Positions 17,760-25,870 of a DNA stretch of 64,000 nt are shown in pieces; the stretch's first letter is position 1; every line of letters begins with the position of its first letter. The stretch is from contig NZ_FCNW02000007.1 in the NCBI RefSeq assembly GCF_001544475.1, positions 62,001-126,000 of the forward strand. The letters are read 5' to 3'. This DNA comes from Caballeronia humi (lineage in GTDB: Bacteria > Pseudomonadota > Gammaproteobacteria > Burkholderiales > Burkholderiaceae). The translations under genes were made by a program, and so were the position numbers. The notes beneath the pieces are model-generated. The model was not told the origin of the DNA and ran no database searches. It saw only the letters and a list, made by a program, of their open reading frames with translations.

Positions 17760-18614
17760 TTACGAGCGCAATAGCCGCTTGGAAAGATCAGCGACGAGAA
17801 TCGCCAGCCGCGCGGGCTTCTCGAAGCAAGCGACGTTGTAATCGCGGATCACCTGGCTGATATCCGATTCGCTTGCCTTGCCGGTCGTCAGTTCGCCCGT
17901 GAGAACGAAGACGGGCGCGTCCGGGTTGTCGGACTCGCGCACCGCGCGGATCGCGCCCGCGGAGGTATGCACGCCGAACAGCCAGTCGATCACGACCGCG
18001 TCGAACACCTGCGTCTGCAGCGATTCGAGGAACGCGTCGAGGTTGTAGAACGCGATCGCCGTGTAGCCGGTGCATTCCAGGTAGTCGTGCAGGTTATCGG
18101 CGGAAGCCTGATCATCGTCGACGACCGCGATCACCGGCTTTTCCATATCGGCGCGGCGCGGCTGAATCTCGATCTTGTGAACGTCGAAAGCAGCGTGCAG
18201 CAGCACGCCTTCATGCTTGGTCACGAGCCAGCGGTTGTTCAGCTTTTGCGCAATGAAATCGGGCCGGCTGCCCGCATCGAGCGCCGCGCCGACCCACGCC
18301 ATGCACGGAATCTCCGCCGATCCCAGCTTGAACACGGCGTCGTGCGCGGTGCCTTCGGTGTCGTCGACATCGGCATTCTTTGCATCGAAAAGCTGGAGCG
18401 CGGGTTCGTCGAAGGCATCGGCGACGCGGCGGATCTGTGTGAGTGTCCACGGACTGTTGCCGCGCAGCTTCCGATGACCCTGCGAAAAACTGAGATCGAG
18501 GATGCGGCAAAGCTCGGCGGTCTGCTGGCGCTTGCCGATACCATGACGGCTCATGAGCTCGCGCACGCGCTCGGCGACAGCGAGCGATTCCGATGAAGAT
18601 GTTTCAGTGACCAT
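17760..18614 (-). CDS. BetR-type HTH regulator with C-terminal receiver domain
   Basis: A 284-residue protein with an unusual domain order: an N-terminal BetR helix-turn-helix (residues about 13-72, RELMSRHGIGKRQQTAELCR then LSFSQGHRKLRG) and a C-terminal receiver (160-284). The receiver has VVDDD, the phospho-acceptor Asp210 (VVIDWLFG), FVLTGEL and FEKPAR, so it looks functional. BetR architectures are typical of beta-Proteobacteria. It is convergent with the hybrid kinase gene, separated by 7 bp. I chose ATG 18614; upstream codons add 21 residues of low-complexity sequence and neither start has a clear ribosome binding site. Confidence 0.8.
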   Translation of the reverse strand: MVTETSSSESLAVAERVRELMSRHGIGKRQQTAELCRILDLSFSQGHRKLRGNSPWTLTQIRRVADAFDEPALQLFDAKNADVDDTEGTAHDAVFKLGSAEIPCMAWVGAALDAGSRPDFIAQKLNNRWLVTKHEGVLLHAAFDVHKIEIQPRRADMEKPVIAVVDDDQASADNLHDYLECTGYTAIAFYNLDAFLESLQTQVFDAVVIDWLFGVHTSAGAIRAVRESDNPDAPVFVLTGELTTGKASESDISQVIRDYNVACFEKPARLAILVADLSKRLLRS

Positions 18615-18817
18615 TGCCGATTCGACGGTGAGAGCGCTTGATTTCCTGCTTGGGCAGCGTGCAGACGATGCGCGCACGGCAGGGTGTTGTTATCGAATGC
18701 CGCCACATTGTAAAGCGGTTTGACAGATCGCAAAAAACGCGGTGCTGGACGGGGTACGAGCGTGCCCCGTTTCGAACCCGCGCACTGGCCGCGCGCGGGC
18801 TTCACAGCCAATGACGA

Positions 18818-19108
18818 TCAACCGCCGGAAGCGGGGGCGTCCATCGTCGACGAACCTTTCTTCTTCATGTTCTTGTGCGACATGCCGGAGGACTTCGACT
18901 GTCCCATCGTGTTGCCGCCGCTCGCGGTGGAGTTGGAGCCTGTCGTGCCGTTGGCATTGGGCGTGGACATACCGGTGCCGCCCTGGCCCGCGCCGTTGCC
19001 CCCCGCCGATCCGCCGCCCGCACCGCCGCCCGCGCCCTGCGCAAAGGCAGCGCCGGACAGGCCCAGCACAAGTGCTGATATCAGCATGCTTTTCGTAGCG
19101 TGTTTCAT
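18818..19108 (-). CDS. secreted Gly/Ser/Thr-rich protein, 96 aa
   Basis: A strong AAGGAG site precedes ATG 19108. Residues 1-23 are a clear signal peptide (basic start, ALVLGLSGA core, AFA-Q cleavage). The mature chain is low complexity, first Gly/Ala-rich, then Asn/Ser/Thr-rich, ending in a basic KNMKKKG patch. It is probably disordered and periplasmic. No function recognised. Confidence 0.65.
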   Translation of the reverse strand: MKHATKSMLISALVLGLSGAAFAQGAGGGAGGGSAGGNGAGQGGTGMSTPNANGTTGSNSTASGGNTMGQSKSSGMSHKNMKKKGSSTMDAPASGG

Positions 19109-19310
19109 GGTTATCTCCTTGAGTTGATTTGGAAGTCGCATGCGAGGTCGATGCGACTACGCAGTTTGTCTACTGCAATCGTCGTGCCGCGTCCGCGGCA
19201 TGCGATCCACTTTCGCTATCACGCCATCTGGAAGACGAATTGTTCCGCTATTGCCGGGCCTCTATAGTTGTTTCAACTCGAAATCCAACTACACAACGAA
19301 GGAGACACAC

Positions 19311-20063
19311 ATGAACCAGATCGATCTGGCGGGACGGACGGTCGTCGTCACGGGCGGCGCGCGCGGGATTGGTTACGCCGTCGCTCAGCGCTCGCTTAAA
19401 TCGGGCGGGCAGGTCGCGTTGTGGGACATCGACGCCGAGCGCCTGCAACGCGCCAGCGACGAACTCGCACCTTTGGGCAAAGTCAGCACGGCAGTGGTCG
19501 AGCTCACCGACGAGGCCTCCGTCGAAGCCGCCGTGCAGAACACGCTCGCCGCACACGGCAAGATCGACGTGCTCGTGAACAACGCGGGCATCACTGGCGG
19601 CAACGGCACGACCTGGGAACTCGCGCCCGACGTGTGGCGCCGTGTCATCGACGTGAACCTGATCGGCCCGTACCTCACGTGCCGCGCGATCGTGCCGCAC
19701 ATGCTGAAGAACGGCTACGGGCGGATCGTGAACATCGCGTCGGTGGCGGGCAAGGAGGGCAACCCGAACGCGTCGCACTACAGCGCCTCGAAAGCCGGGC
19801 TGATCGGGCTCACGAAGTCGCTAGGCAAGGAGCTCGCGACGAAGAACATCCTCGTCAACGCGGTCACGCCGGCCGCGGCCAAGACCGAAATATTCGATTC
19901 CATGTCGCAGCAGCACATCGACTACATGCTCTCGAAGATTCCGATGAGCCGCTTTCTCCAGCCTGACGAAGCGGCGTCGCTGATCCTGTGGCTGTCGTCC
20001 GAGGATTGCGCGTTCAGCACGGGCGCCGTGTTCGACCTTTCAGGCGGACGCGCGACGTACTGA
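19311..20063 (+). CDS. SDR, probable 2-keto-3-deoxy-L-rhamnonate 4-dehydrogenase
   Basis: A 250-residue short-chain dehydrogenase. It has TGGARGIG (14-21) for NAD(P), the NNAG motif near 88-91, Ser in NIASVAG, and the catalytic Tyr157/Lys161 pair in HYSASKAG. Its position at the head of a rhamnose cluster, and its resemblance to deoxy-sugar-acid dehydrogenases, suggest it oxidises 2-keto-3-deoxy-L-rhamnonate at C4, the fourth step of the diketo-hydrolase route. Other sugar-acid substrates (fuconate series) cannot be excluded. ATG 19311 follows an AAGGAG site. The next gene begins 88 bp later, after the leader element at 20085. Confidence 0.72.
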   Translation: MNQIDLAGRTVVVTGGARGIGYAVAQRSLKSGGQVALWDIDAERLQRASDELAPLGKVSTAVVELTDEASVEAAVQNTLAAHGKIDVLVNNAGITGGNGTTWELAPDVWRRVIDVNLIGPYLTCRAIVPHMLKNGYGRIVNIASVAGKEGNPNASHYSASKAGLIGLTKSLGKELATKNILVNAVTPAAAKTEIFDSMSQQHIDYMLSKIPMSRFLQPDEAASLILWLSSEDCAFSTGAVFDLSGGRATY

Positions 20064-20084
20064 TCGCCGCCCTGCATAAAAACA

Positions 20085-20151
20085 GCAAGCATCTTGCATG
20101 GGGCCACGGTAAGCGCCAAAGCGCTGACTGTGGCCGGCACTGGAGACAAGC
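20085..20151 (+). promoter_or_regulatory. two-hairpin leader element A, before the MFS gene
   Basis: Hairpin 1: GCAAG (20085-20089), loop CAT, CTTGC (20093-20097). Hairpin 2 spans 20102-20135: outer stem GGCCAC/GTGGCC, central GGTA/GACT, inner stem AGCGC/GCGCT and loop CAAA, almost continuous over 15 pairs. A GGAGA ribosome binding site and ATG 20152 follow at once. A second copy with different bases but the same pairing lies at 25804-25870, before the rhamnose ABC ATPase. The pairing is seen directly; a regulatory role in translation or RNA stability is inferred. Confidence 0.6.
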
Positions 20152-21474
20152 ATGAGCGATCCGCAACGCGCGGAGGATGCAGTCACGGCCAAAGTCATGC
20201 GCCGCCTGCTGCCTTTTCTTCTTCTGATGTATGTGCTCGCGTTTCTCGACCGCGCGAACATCGGCTTCGCGCAGAAGGCGCTGCAGCAGGACACGGGGCT
20301 CTCGAACGCCGCGTTCGCGTTCGGCGCGGGCGTGTTCTTCGTCGGCTATGCGCTCTTCGAGGTGCCGAGCAACCTTCTGTTGCATCGCGTCGGCGCGAAG
20401 CTCTGGATGTGCCGGATCATGGTGACGTGGGGCCTTGTCTCGGCGGCGATGGCGTTCGCGCATTCATCGACCACGTTCTACGTGTTGCGCTTTCTGCTCG
20501 GCGTGGCGGAGGCGGGATTCTTTCCCGGCATCGTCTATTACCTCACGCGCTGGTTTCCGCAATCGGCACGCGCGCGTGCGCTCGGTGTCTTTTATTTTGG
20601 CGCGCCGCTCGCGTTCATCTTCGGCAGTCCGCTGTCGGGCTTGTTGCTCGATCTGCATGGCGCGCTCGGTTTTGCGGGCTGGCAATGGCTGTTCGTGGTC
20701 GAAGGCGGGTTGGCGTCGATCGTCGGCGTGTGGGCGTTCTGGTATCTCGACAACGAGCCGTCGAAGGCGAAATGGCTGCGCGACGACGAGCGCCAGTTGC
20801 TCACCGCGCGCATCGAACATGATGCACGCGCGGCCGGCTCGCACGGACCGCATAGCGTGCTCGGCGCGCTGGTCGACGTGCGCGTGCTGATTCTTTCGAG
20901 CGTCTACTTCCTCATCCAGATCGCGGTGTATGGCGTGATCTTCTATCTGCCGCAACAGGTCGCGGCGCTCCTCGGCACGAAAGTCGGCCTGCAAGTCGGC
21001 CTCGTGACCGCGATTCCGTGGCTGTGCGCCGTCGTCGTGACGTGGTTCGTGCCGCGCTACGCCGATCGCACCGGCTTGCATCGGCGGCTCGCGGTGACGC
21101 TGCTCGTGATCGCCGGCGCGGGCATCGCGGTGTCGGGGCTCGCGAGCCATCCGCTCGTCTCGATGATCGCGCTCTGCTTCGCCGCGAGCAGTTTCATCAG
21201 CGCACAGCCGCTCTTTTGGACCTTCCCGACGCGTTATCTCGCCGGCGCAGCGGCCGCGGCCGGTATCGCGCTGATCAATTCGCTCGGCAGCCTGGGCGGC
21301 TTCGTCGCGCCGATGCTGCGCACGGCGGCGGAGCAGGCGTATGCATCGAAGAGTGCGGGGCTCGTCGTGCTCGGCGTGGCGAGCGTGCTGGCGGCGCTCG
21401 TGATCGTCGTGTTCGTGCGCCAGCCGAAAGCCGCCGATTTTGCGCGGCAAAGCAAAGCCGCCAAAGCGTCATAA
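20152..21474 (+). CDS. rhmT: ACS-family MFS transporter, RhmT-like (L-rhamnonate/sugar acid)
   Basis: A 440-residue protein with 12 membrane segments. The first segment [18 protein letters not shown] is the signature of the anion:cation symporter (phthalate/hexuronate) group, and the [18 protein letters not shown] loop is also typical. It sits directly before rhamnonate dehydratase, the same pairing as rhmT-rhmD (yfaV-yfaW) in E. coli, so proton-coupled uptake of L-rhamnonate is the best guess. The cluster also has a full ABC importer for rhamnose, so this carrier probably brings in a different form of the sugar. It is preceded by leader element A. Confidence 0.8.
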   Translation: MSDPQRAEDAVTAKVMRRLLPFLLLMYVLAFLDRANIGFAQKALQQDTGLSNAAFAFGAGVFFVGYALFEVPSNLLLHRVGAKLWMCRIMVTWGLVSAAMAFAHSSTTFYVLRFLLGVAEAGFFPGIVYYLTRWFPQSARARALGVFYFGAPLAFIFGSPLSGLLLDLHGALGFAGWQWLFVVEGGLASIVGVWAFWYLDNEPSKAKWLRDDERQLLTARIEHDARAAGSHGPHSVLGALVDVRVLILSSVYFLIQIAVYGVIFYLPQQVAALLGTKVGLQVGLVTAIPWLCAVVVTWFVPRYADRTGLHRRLAVTLLVIAGAGIAVSGLASHPLVSMIALCFAASSFISAQPLFWTFPTRYLAGAAAAAGIALINSLGSLGGFVAPMLRTAAEQAYASKSAGLVVLGVASVLAALVIVVFVRQPKAADFARQSKAAKAS

Positions 21475-21505
21475 CCACACATCCTACAAACGGAGTCCGA
21501 TCATC

Positions 21506-22684
21506 ATGTCCATGCCAACCATCCGGCAAGTGCGCGCCTTCACCGTCCGGGGCGGCGGCGCCGATTATCACGACCAGGGCGCCGGCCACTGGATCGACGA
21601 TCACATTTCCACGCCGATGGCCCGCTACCCCGAGTATCGCCAGAGCCGCCAGTCGTTCGGCATCAACGTGCTCGGCTCGCTCGTCGTCGAAATCGAAGCA
21701 AGCGACGGCACTGTCGGCTTCGCGGTGACCACAGGCGGCGAAGTCGGCGCGTTCATCGTCGAGAAGCATTTGGCGCGCTTTCTCGAAGGCCAGCGCGTGA
21801 CCGACATCGAGAAGATGTGGGACCAGATGTACTTCGCGACGCTCTACTACGGGCGCAAGGGCATCGTGCTGAACGCGATTTCGGGCGTCGATCTCGCGTT
21901 GTGGGATCTGCTCGCGAAGGTGCGCAAGGAACCGGTGTTCCAGTTGCTCGGCGGACCCGTGCGCGACGAGCTGCAGTTCTACGCGACGGGCGCGCGCCCC
22001 GATCTCGCGAAGGAGATGGGCTTCATTGGCGGGAAGATGCCGTTGCAGCACGGTCCTGCCGAAGGCGAGGAAGGGTTGGCGAAGAACATCGCGAAGCTCG
22101 CGGACATGCGCTCGAAAGTCGGCGACGACTTCTGGCTGATGTTCGACTGCTGGATGAGCCTCGACGTGACCTATGCGAAGCGCCTGGCGAACGCCGCGCG
22201 CGAACACGGCCTGAAGTGGATCGAAGAAGCGCTTCCTCCAGACGATTATTGGGGTTACGCCGAACTGCGCCGCTCGGTGCCGCGCGGCATGATGGTGACG
22301 ACCGGCGAGCACGAGGCGACGCGCTGGGGCTTTCGCATGCTGCTCGAGATGGGATGCGCAGATTTGATTCAGCCGGACGTGGGCTGGTGCGGCGGCATCA
22401 CGGAGCTCATCAAGATTTCGGCGCTGGCGGACGCGCATAACGTGCTCGTCGTGCCGCATGGCTCGTCGGTGTACAGCTATCACTTCGTCGTTACGCGTCA
22501 CAACTCGCCGTTCGCCGAGTTCCTGATGATGGCGCCCAAGGCCGATGAAGTCGTGCCGATGTTCACACCGCTTCTGCTCGACGAACCCGTGCCCGTGAAC
22601 GGCCGCATGAAGGTGCCGGAGACGCCGGGCTTCGGCGTGCGGCTGAATCCGGAATGTGCGTTGACGCGGCCTTATTCACACTGA
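21506..22684 (+). CDS. rhmD: L-rhamnonate dehydratase (enolase superfamily)
   Basis: A 392-residue protein of the mandelate racemase group. Metal-ligand and catalytic motifs are visible in order: MFDCWMSLD (Asp), [11 protein letters not shown] (Glu), [11 protein letters not shown] (Glu plus His) and [11 protein letters not shown] (catalytic His). The N-terminal cap contains the [17 protein letters not shown] stretch typical of RhmD, which distinguishes it from fuconate and other acid-sugar dehydratases. It removes water from L-rhamnonate to give 2-keto-3-deoxy-L-rhamnonate. I start at ATG 21506, with CGGAG upstream; the next gene starts 10 bp after its stop. Confidence 0.9.
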   Translation: MSMPTIRQVRAFTVRGGGADYHDQGAGHWIDDHISTPMARYPEYRQSRQSFGINVLGSLVVEIEASDGTVGFAVTTGGEVGAFIVEKHLARFLEGQRVTDIEKMWDQMYFATLYYGRKGIVLNAISGVDLALWDLLAKVRKEPVFQLLGGPVRDELQFYATGARPDLAKEMGFIGGKMPLQHGPAEGEEGLAKNIAKLADMRSKVGDDFWLMFDCWMSLDVTYAKRLANAAREHGLKWIEEALPPDDYWGYAELRRSVPRGMMVTTGEHEATRWGFRMLLEMGCADLIQPDVGWCGGITELIKISALADAHNVLVVPHGSSVYSYHFVVTRHNSPFAEFLMMAPKADEVVPMFTPLLLDEPVPVNGRMKVPETPGFGVRLNPECALTRPYSH

Positions 22685-22694
22685 GGAAAACATC

Positions 22695-23477
22695 GTGTTG
22701 CTTGAAGACAAGGTCGTAATCGTCACCGGCGGCTCGCGTGGTATCGGACGCGCGATCGCGGTGGCCTGCGCGAAGGAGGGTGCGGACGTCGCGCTCAATT
22801 ACTGGGGCGATAACGACAAATCGTATGGACGGCTTTCGGCGGTCGAGGAAGTGGTCGGCGAAATCGAGGCGCTGGGGCGTCGCGTGATCGCGGTCGAAGG
22901 CAACGTCGCGGAGCGCGAGACGGGCATCGAGCTCGTGCAGCGAACGGTCGATGCGTTCGGACACGTCGACGTGCTCGCAAGCAACGCAGGCATCTGCCCG
23001 TTTCATGCGTTTCTCGACATGCCCGCATCGGTCTACGAGACGACGGTCGCGGTCAATCTGAACGGCGCGTTCTACGTGACGCAGGCGGTCGCGAACCAGA
23101 TGAAGGCGCAGGGGACGGGCGGCGCGATCGTCGCGACGAGTTCGATCAGCGCGCTCGTCGGCGGCGGCATGCAGACGCACTACACGCCAACCAAGGCAGG
23201 CGTGCATTCGCTGATGCAGTCGTGCGCGATTGCGCTTGGGCCTTACGGCATCCGCTGCAACTCGGTAATGCCGGGCACGATCGCGACCGACCTCAATGCC
23301 GACGATCTCGCCGATACGTCGAAGCGCGAGTACATGGAAAAGCGCATCCCGCTCGGCCGGCTCGGCGCCCCCGACGACGTTGCGCAATGCGTGGTGTTTC
23401 TCGCCTCCGATCGCGCGCGCTATGTGACAGGCGCGTCGCTGCTCGTCGATGGCGGCTTGTTCGTCAACCTGCAGTAA
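22695..23477 (+). CDS. L-rhamnose 1-dehydrogenase (SDR family)
   Basis: A 260-residue SDR. TGGSRGIG (11-18), the SNAGICPFH loop, SSISALVGGGMQTHYTPTKAG with Tyr163/Lys167 and the end LLVDGGLFVNLQ match the characterised L-rhamnose 1-dehydrogenases of Azotobacter and Sphingomonas very closely, so this is one of the surer calls. It oxidises L-rhamnose to L-rhamnono-lactone with NAD(P)+. Translation begins at GTG 22695 after TGAGGAAAA, 10 bp from the dehydratase gene. Its last 14 bp overlap the 3' end of the convergent LysR gene. Confidence 0.9.
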   Translation: MLLEDKVVIVTGGSRGIGRAIAVACAKEGADVALNYWGDNDKSYGRLSAVEEVVGEIEALGRRVIAVEGNVAERETGIELVQRTVDAFGHVDVLASNAGICPFHAFLDMPASVYETTVAVNLNGAFYVTQAVANQMKAQGTGGAIVATSSISALVGGGMQTHYTPTKAGVHSLMQSCAIALGPYGIRCNSVMPGTIATDLNADDLADTSKREYMEKRIPLGRLGAPDDVAQCVVFLASDRARYVTGASLLVDGGLFVNLQ

Positions 23478-24414
23478 GCGATGCCGCCGAGTATTTGCGC
23501 AACAGCGCGATGAAGTATTCGGCGGGCTCGCTCAGCGTTTCATGTTTGCGGCGCAAGAGGCCGAAGCCCGAGAGACTCTTGCCGATCTCGATGGGCAATT
23601 CGATCAGCAAGTGTGCGCGCAAATAATCGCGCACGACGGATTCAGGCAGCATCGCGACGGCGTCGCTGTTTTGCAGCAGTTGAAGCGTGGCGAAGATCGA
23701 TGCGCATTCGACCACGTTCGACGGTGACGAAAGCCCTGCGCGTGCGAGTTCTTCTTCGAAGAGGCCGCGCGCCGGGCTCGTGATTGGTTGCAGCACCCAG
23801 GGCCACGCGATGAGCGAGTCGAGCGAGAGAGGCGCCTTGCCCGCGAGCGAATGCGATGCGCGCACGACGAGCCGCATCGCTTCGCGCGCGAGCGGCTCGA
23901 AATCGAAGTCGTTGTGTTGCAGCGGTGTGGTAAGGCGTCCGAGCGCAAGATCGACTTCGCGGCGATGCAGCAGTTGCACGACCTGGTCGCTGGTTTCGCC
24001 AAGGATGCGCACGTTGAGGAGCGGCCGCTCGGATTTCAGCTCGGTCACCGCCATCGCCAGAACATCGGGGGCCGCGCCCATGATCGCGCCGACCGTCAAC
24101 TGGCCGTGGCCGCCGCGTCGCTTGCTGTCGAGGTCGGCAGCGAAGCGCGTCAGGTCCGCAAGCGAGCGGCGCGCGTACGCCAGCGTCGCAGTGCCCAGCG
24201 GCGTGGGCTGCATGCCGCGTGCGTTGCGCTCGAAGAGCAGGAAGCCGAAGGCCTCTTCGATGTCGGACAGCATGCGGCTCGCGCTCGGCTGCGCGACATT
24301 GATCGCATCGGCGGCCTGGTGCAGATTGCGGGCGTCGTCGAGCGCGACGAGCAGCGCGAGGTGCTTGAATTTGAGGCGGTTGACGAGTGCAAGCGGGGAG
24401 ACGTTTTCGTTCAT
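23464..24414 (-). CDS. LysR-family regulator (GbpR-like), probable rhamnose cluster regulator
   Basis: A 316-residue LysR protein. The winged HTH lies at residues about 15-75 (FKHLALLVALDDARNLHQAADAI, then QPSASRMLSDIEEAFG). The effector domain follows from about 95, starting GQLTVGAIMGAA. The AQPSASRMLSDIE form of the HTH is that of the GbpR/sugar-responsive branch. It lies within the rhamnose cluster and divergent from the mutarotase gene, so it most likely responds to rhamnose or an oxidised product. ATG 24414 is chosen; TTG 24453 is possible but lies inside the proposed operator. Confidence 0.82.
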   Translation of the reverse strand: MNENVSPLALVNRLKFKHLALLVALDDARNLHQAADAINVAQPSASRMLSDIEEAFGFLLFERNARGMQPTPLGTATLAYARRSLADLTRFAADLDSKRRGGHGQLTVGAIMGAAPDVLAMAVTELKSERPLLNVRILGETSDQVVQLLHRREVDLALGRLTTPLQHNDFDFEPLAREAMRLVVRASHSLAGKAPLSLDSLIAWPWVLQPITSPARGLFEEELARAGLSSPSNVVECASIFATLQLLQNSDAVAMLPESVVRDYLRAHLLIELPIEIGKSLSGFGLLRRKHETLSEPAEYFIALLRKYSAASLTAG

Positions 24415-24450
24415 TGCGGCGCGCTCGAGCGATACGGTTTTGCGATCGGC

Positions 24451-24496
24451 CAATCCTGCAATCGGATTGTGATGTTATCGGTCGGCGCATTATAGT
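24451..24496 (+). promoter_or_regulatory. LysR-type operator overlapping a sigma-70 promoter
   Basis: An inverted repeat CAATCC-N7-GGATTG spans 24451-24469. TTGTGA (24467-24472) and TATAGT (24491-24496), 18 bp apart, form a reasonable -35/-10 pair for the rightward mutarotase gene. The -35 box starts inside the right half of the repeat, the usual geometry for LysR control of a divergent promoter. Confidence 0.5.
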
Positions 24497-24562
24497 CGCA
24501 GCACAAGAGCCTGGATAAACATACTTTCAACGGTCGAAAAAACGATCAAAGGGCGGCCCGCA

Positions 24563-24877
24563 ATGGAGACACTTGCGTTTCGAATGACGCTCAAGCCGGG
24601 CAAACGCGATGAATACGAACGGCGCCATCGCGAGATATGGCCCGTGCTCGCCGACGCGCTCGTCGCTGCCGGCATTCGCGATTACTGGATCTTTCTCGAC
24701 GAATCGACGAACCATCTGTTTGCCACGTTCAAGCGCGAAGCATCGCATTCGACCGATGCGCTGCCGCAACTTCCGATCATGCGCAAATGGTGGGATTACA
24801 TGGCCGAGCTGATGGAGACGAACGCGGACAATTCGCCCGTCACGACGCCGCTCGTTCCTGTCTTTCATCTTCCCTGA
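24563..24877 (+). CDS. rhaM: L-rhamnose mutarotase
   Basis: A 104-residue RhaM/RhaU-type protein, full length for the family. Typical elements are AFRMTLKPGKRDEYERRHREIWP at the start, the conserved YWIFLDESTNHLFA strand and the MRKWWDYMAELM helix. It interconverts alpha and beta anomers of L-rhamnose, supplying the anomer needed by the dehydrogenase. It is divergent from the LysR gene and starts the operon that continues with the lactonase and ABC genes. Confidence 0.92.
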   Translation: METLAFRMTLKPGKRDEYERRHREIWPVLADALVAAGIRDYWIFLDESTNHLFATFKREASHSTDALPQLPIMRKWWDYMAELMETNADNSPVTTPLVPVFHLP

Positions 24878-24912
24878 ACCTGTCTTTCATCGAGCGGCAC
24901 GAGGGCACCAAC

Positions 24913-25803
24913 ATGCAGGTTGTCGATCCGCATATTCACCTGTGGGACTTGAAGACGCATCACTATCCGTGGCTCGCGAATCCTCAGACGTCGTTCGTCG
25001 GCGATGCGCGGGACCTGAAGCACGATTACCTGATCAGCGATTTGCTGCGTGAGGCAGGCGAGGTCGAGGTACTCAAGGTCGTGCACGTCGATGCGAATCA
25101 CGATCCGGCCGATCCAGTCGAAGAGACGCGCTGGTTGCAAGGCATCGCCGACGGGGAAGGGCGCAGCATGCCGAATGGAATCGTCGCGTATGCGGATTTG
25201 TCGGCGGATAACGCCGAGGCCGTGCTCGAAGCGCATGCGGGTTTCCGCAATATGCGTGGCATTCGGCAGATTCTCAACGTGCATGAGAAGCCGCTTTATG
25301 ACTACGTGGGGCGTCATTACATGCGTGAGCCCGCGTGGCGCCGGAACTTTGCGTTGCTCAAGCGGCACGCGATGTCGTTCGATATGCAACTATATCCGTC
25401 GCAGATGGGAGATGCTGCGGCGCTTGCGCATGAACATCCCGAGACGCAGTTCATCGTGAATCACGCGGGCATGTTTGCCGACCGGACGTCGCCGCAGGGT
25501 TATCGCGCGTGGCGCGAAGGCATGCGCACGCTTGCCGCTTGTGAAAACGTCGCGGTGAAGATCAGCGGCCTCGCGATGTTCGATCACGCGTGGACCGTAG
25601 AGAGCTTTCGGCCGTATGTGCTCGAAACCATCGATACGTTCGGCTGCGAACGCGCGATGTTTGCATCGAACTTTCCGGTGGACCGGTTGTTTGGTTCCTA
25701 CGGCGCGCTTTGGAGCGCGTATGCGTCAATAGTTGCAGACGCAACCGATAGCGAAAAGGATGCGCTCTTCAGGCGCAACGCGGAACGCATTTACCGCATC
25801 TAG
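24913..25803 (+). CDS. amidohydrolase-2 family lactonase, probable L-rhamnono-lactonase
   Basis: A 296-residue metal-dependent TIM-barrel hydrolase. The metal site HxH is in VDPHIHLWD (residues 5-9), His in FIVNHAGM near 178-188, and Asp in ASNFPVDRL near 250, as in sugar-acid lactonases of COG3618. In this cluster it should hydrolyse L-rhamnono-lactone from the dehydrogenase to L-rhamnonate for the dehydratase. ATG 24913 lies 35 bp after the mutarotase. A role on L-fucono-lactone is the main alternative, since the families overlap. Confidence 0.82.
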   Translation: MQVVDPHIHLWDLKTHHYPWLANPQTSFVGDARDLKHDYLISDLLREAGEVEVLKVVHVDANHDPADPVEETRWLQGIADGEGRSMPNGIVAYADLSADNAEAVLEAHAGFRNMRGIRQILNVHEKPLYDYVGRHYMREPAWRRNFALLKRHAMSFDMQLYPSQMGDAAALAHEHPETQFIVNHAGMFADRTSPQGYRAWREGMRTLAACENVAVKISGLAMFDHAWTVESFRPYVLETIDTFGCERAMFASNFPVDRLFGSYGALWSAYASIVADATDSEKDALFRRNAERIYRI

Positions 25804-25870
25804 CGCAACTTCGTTGCGTGGGGCCGGAGTAAGGCCCTAAAGGGCCAACTCTGGCCGACACGGAGACAGC
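25804..25870 (+). promoter_or_regulatory. two-hairpin leader element B, before the ABC ATPase gene
   Basis: Hairpin 1: CGCAAC (25804-25809), loop TTC, GTTGCG (25813-25818). Hairpin 2 spans 25822-25856: outer GGCCGGAGT/ACTCTGGCC, inner GGCCC/GGGCC and loop TAAA. Then come GGAGACA and ATG 25871. Compared with element A, TTGC, TGGGGCC, GTAAG, the AAA of the loop, TGGCCG and GGAGACA are kept, while several stem pairs change on both sides. That is compensatory change. Confidence 0.6.

Noticed and set aside
20085..20151. Guanidine-II (mini-ykkC) riboswitch
   Set aside because: Both have two hairpins near the start codon, but the ACGR loops that define mini-ykkC are absent here (loops CAT and CAAA), and the genes concern sugar uptake.
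24414..24453. TTG 24453 as the start of the LysR gene
   Set aside because: It gives 13 extra residues not typical of the family and would place the start codon inside the proposed operator; ATG 24414 preferred.
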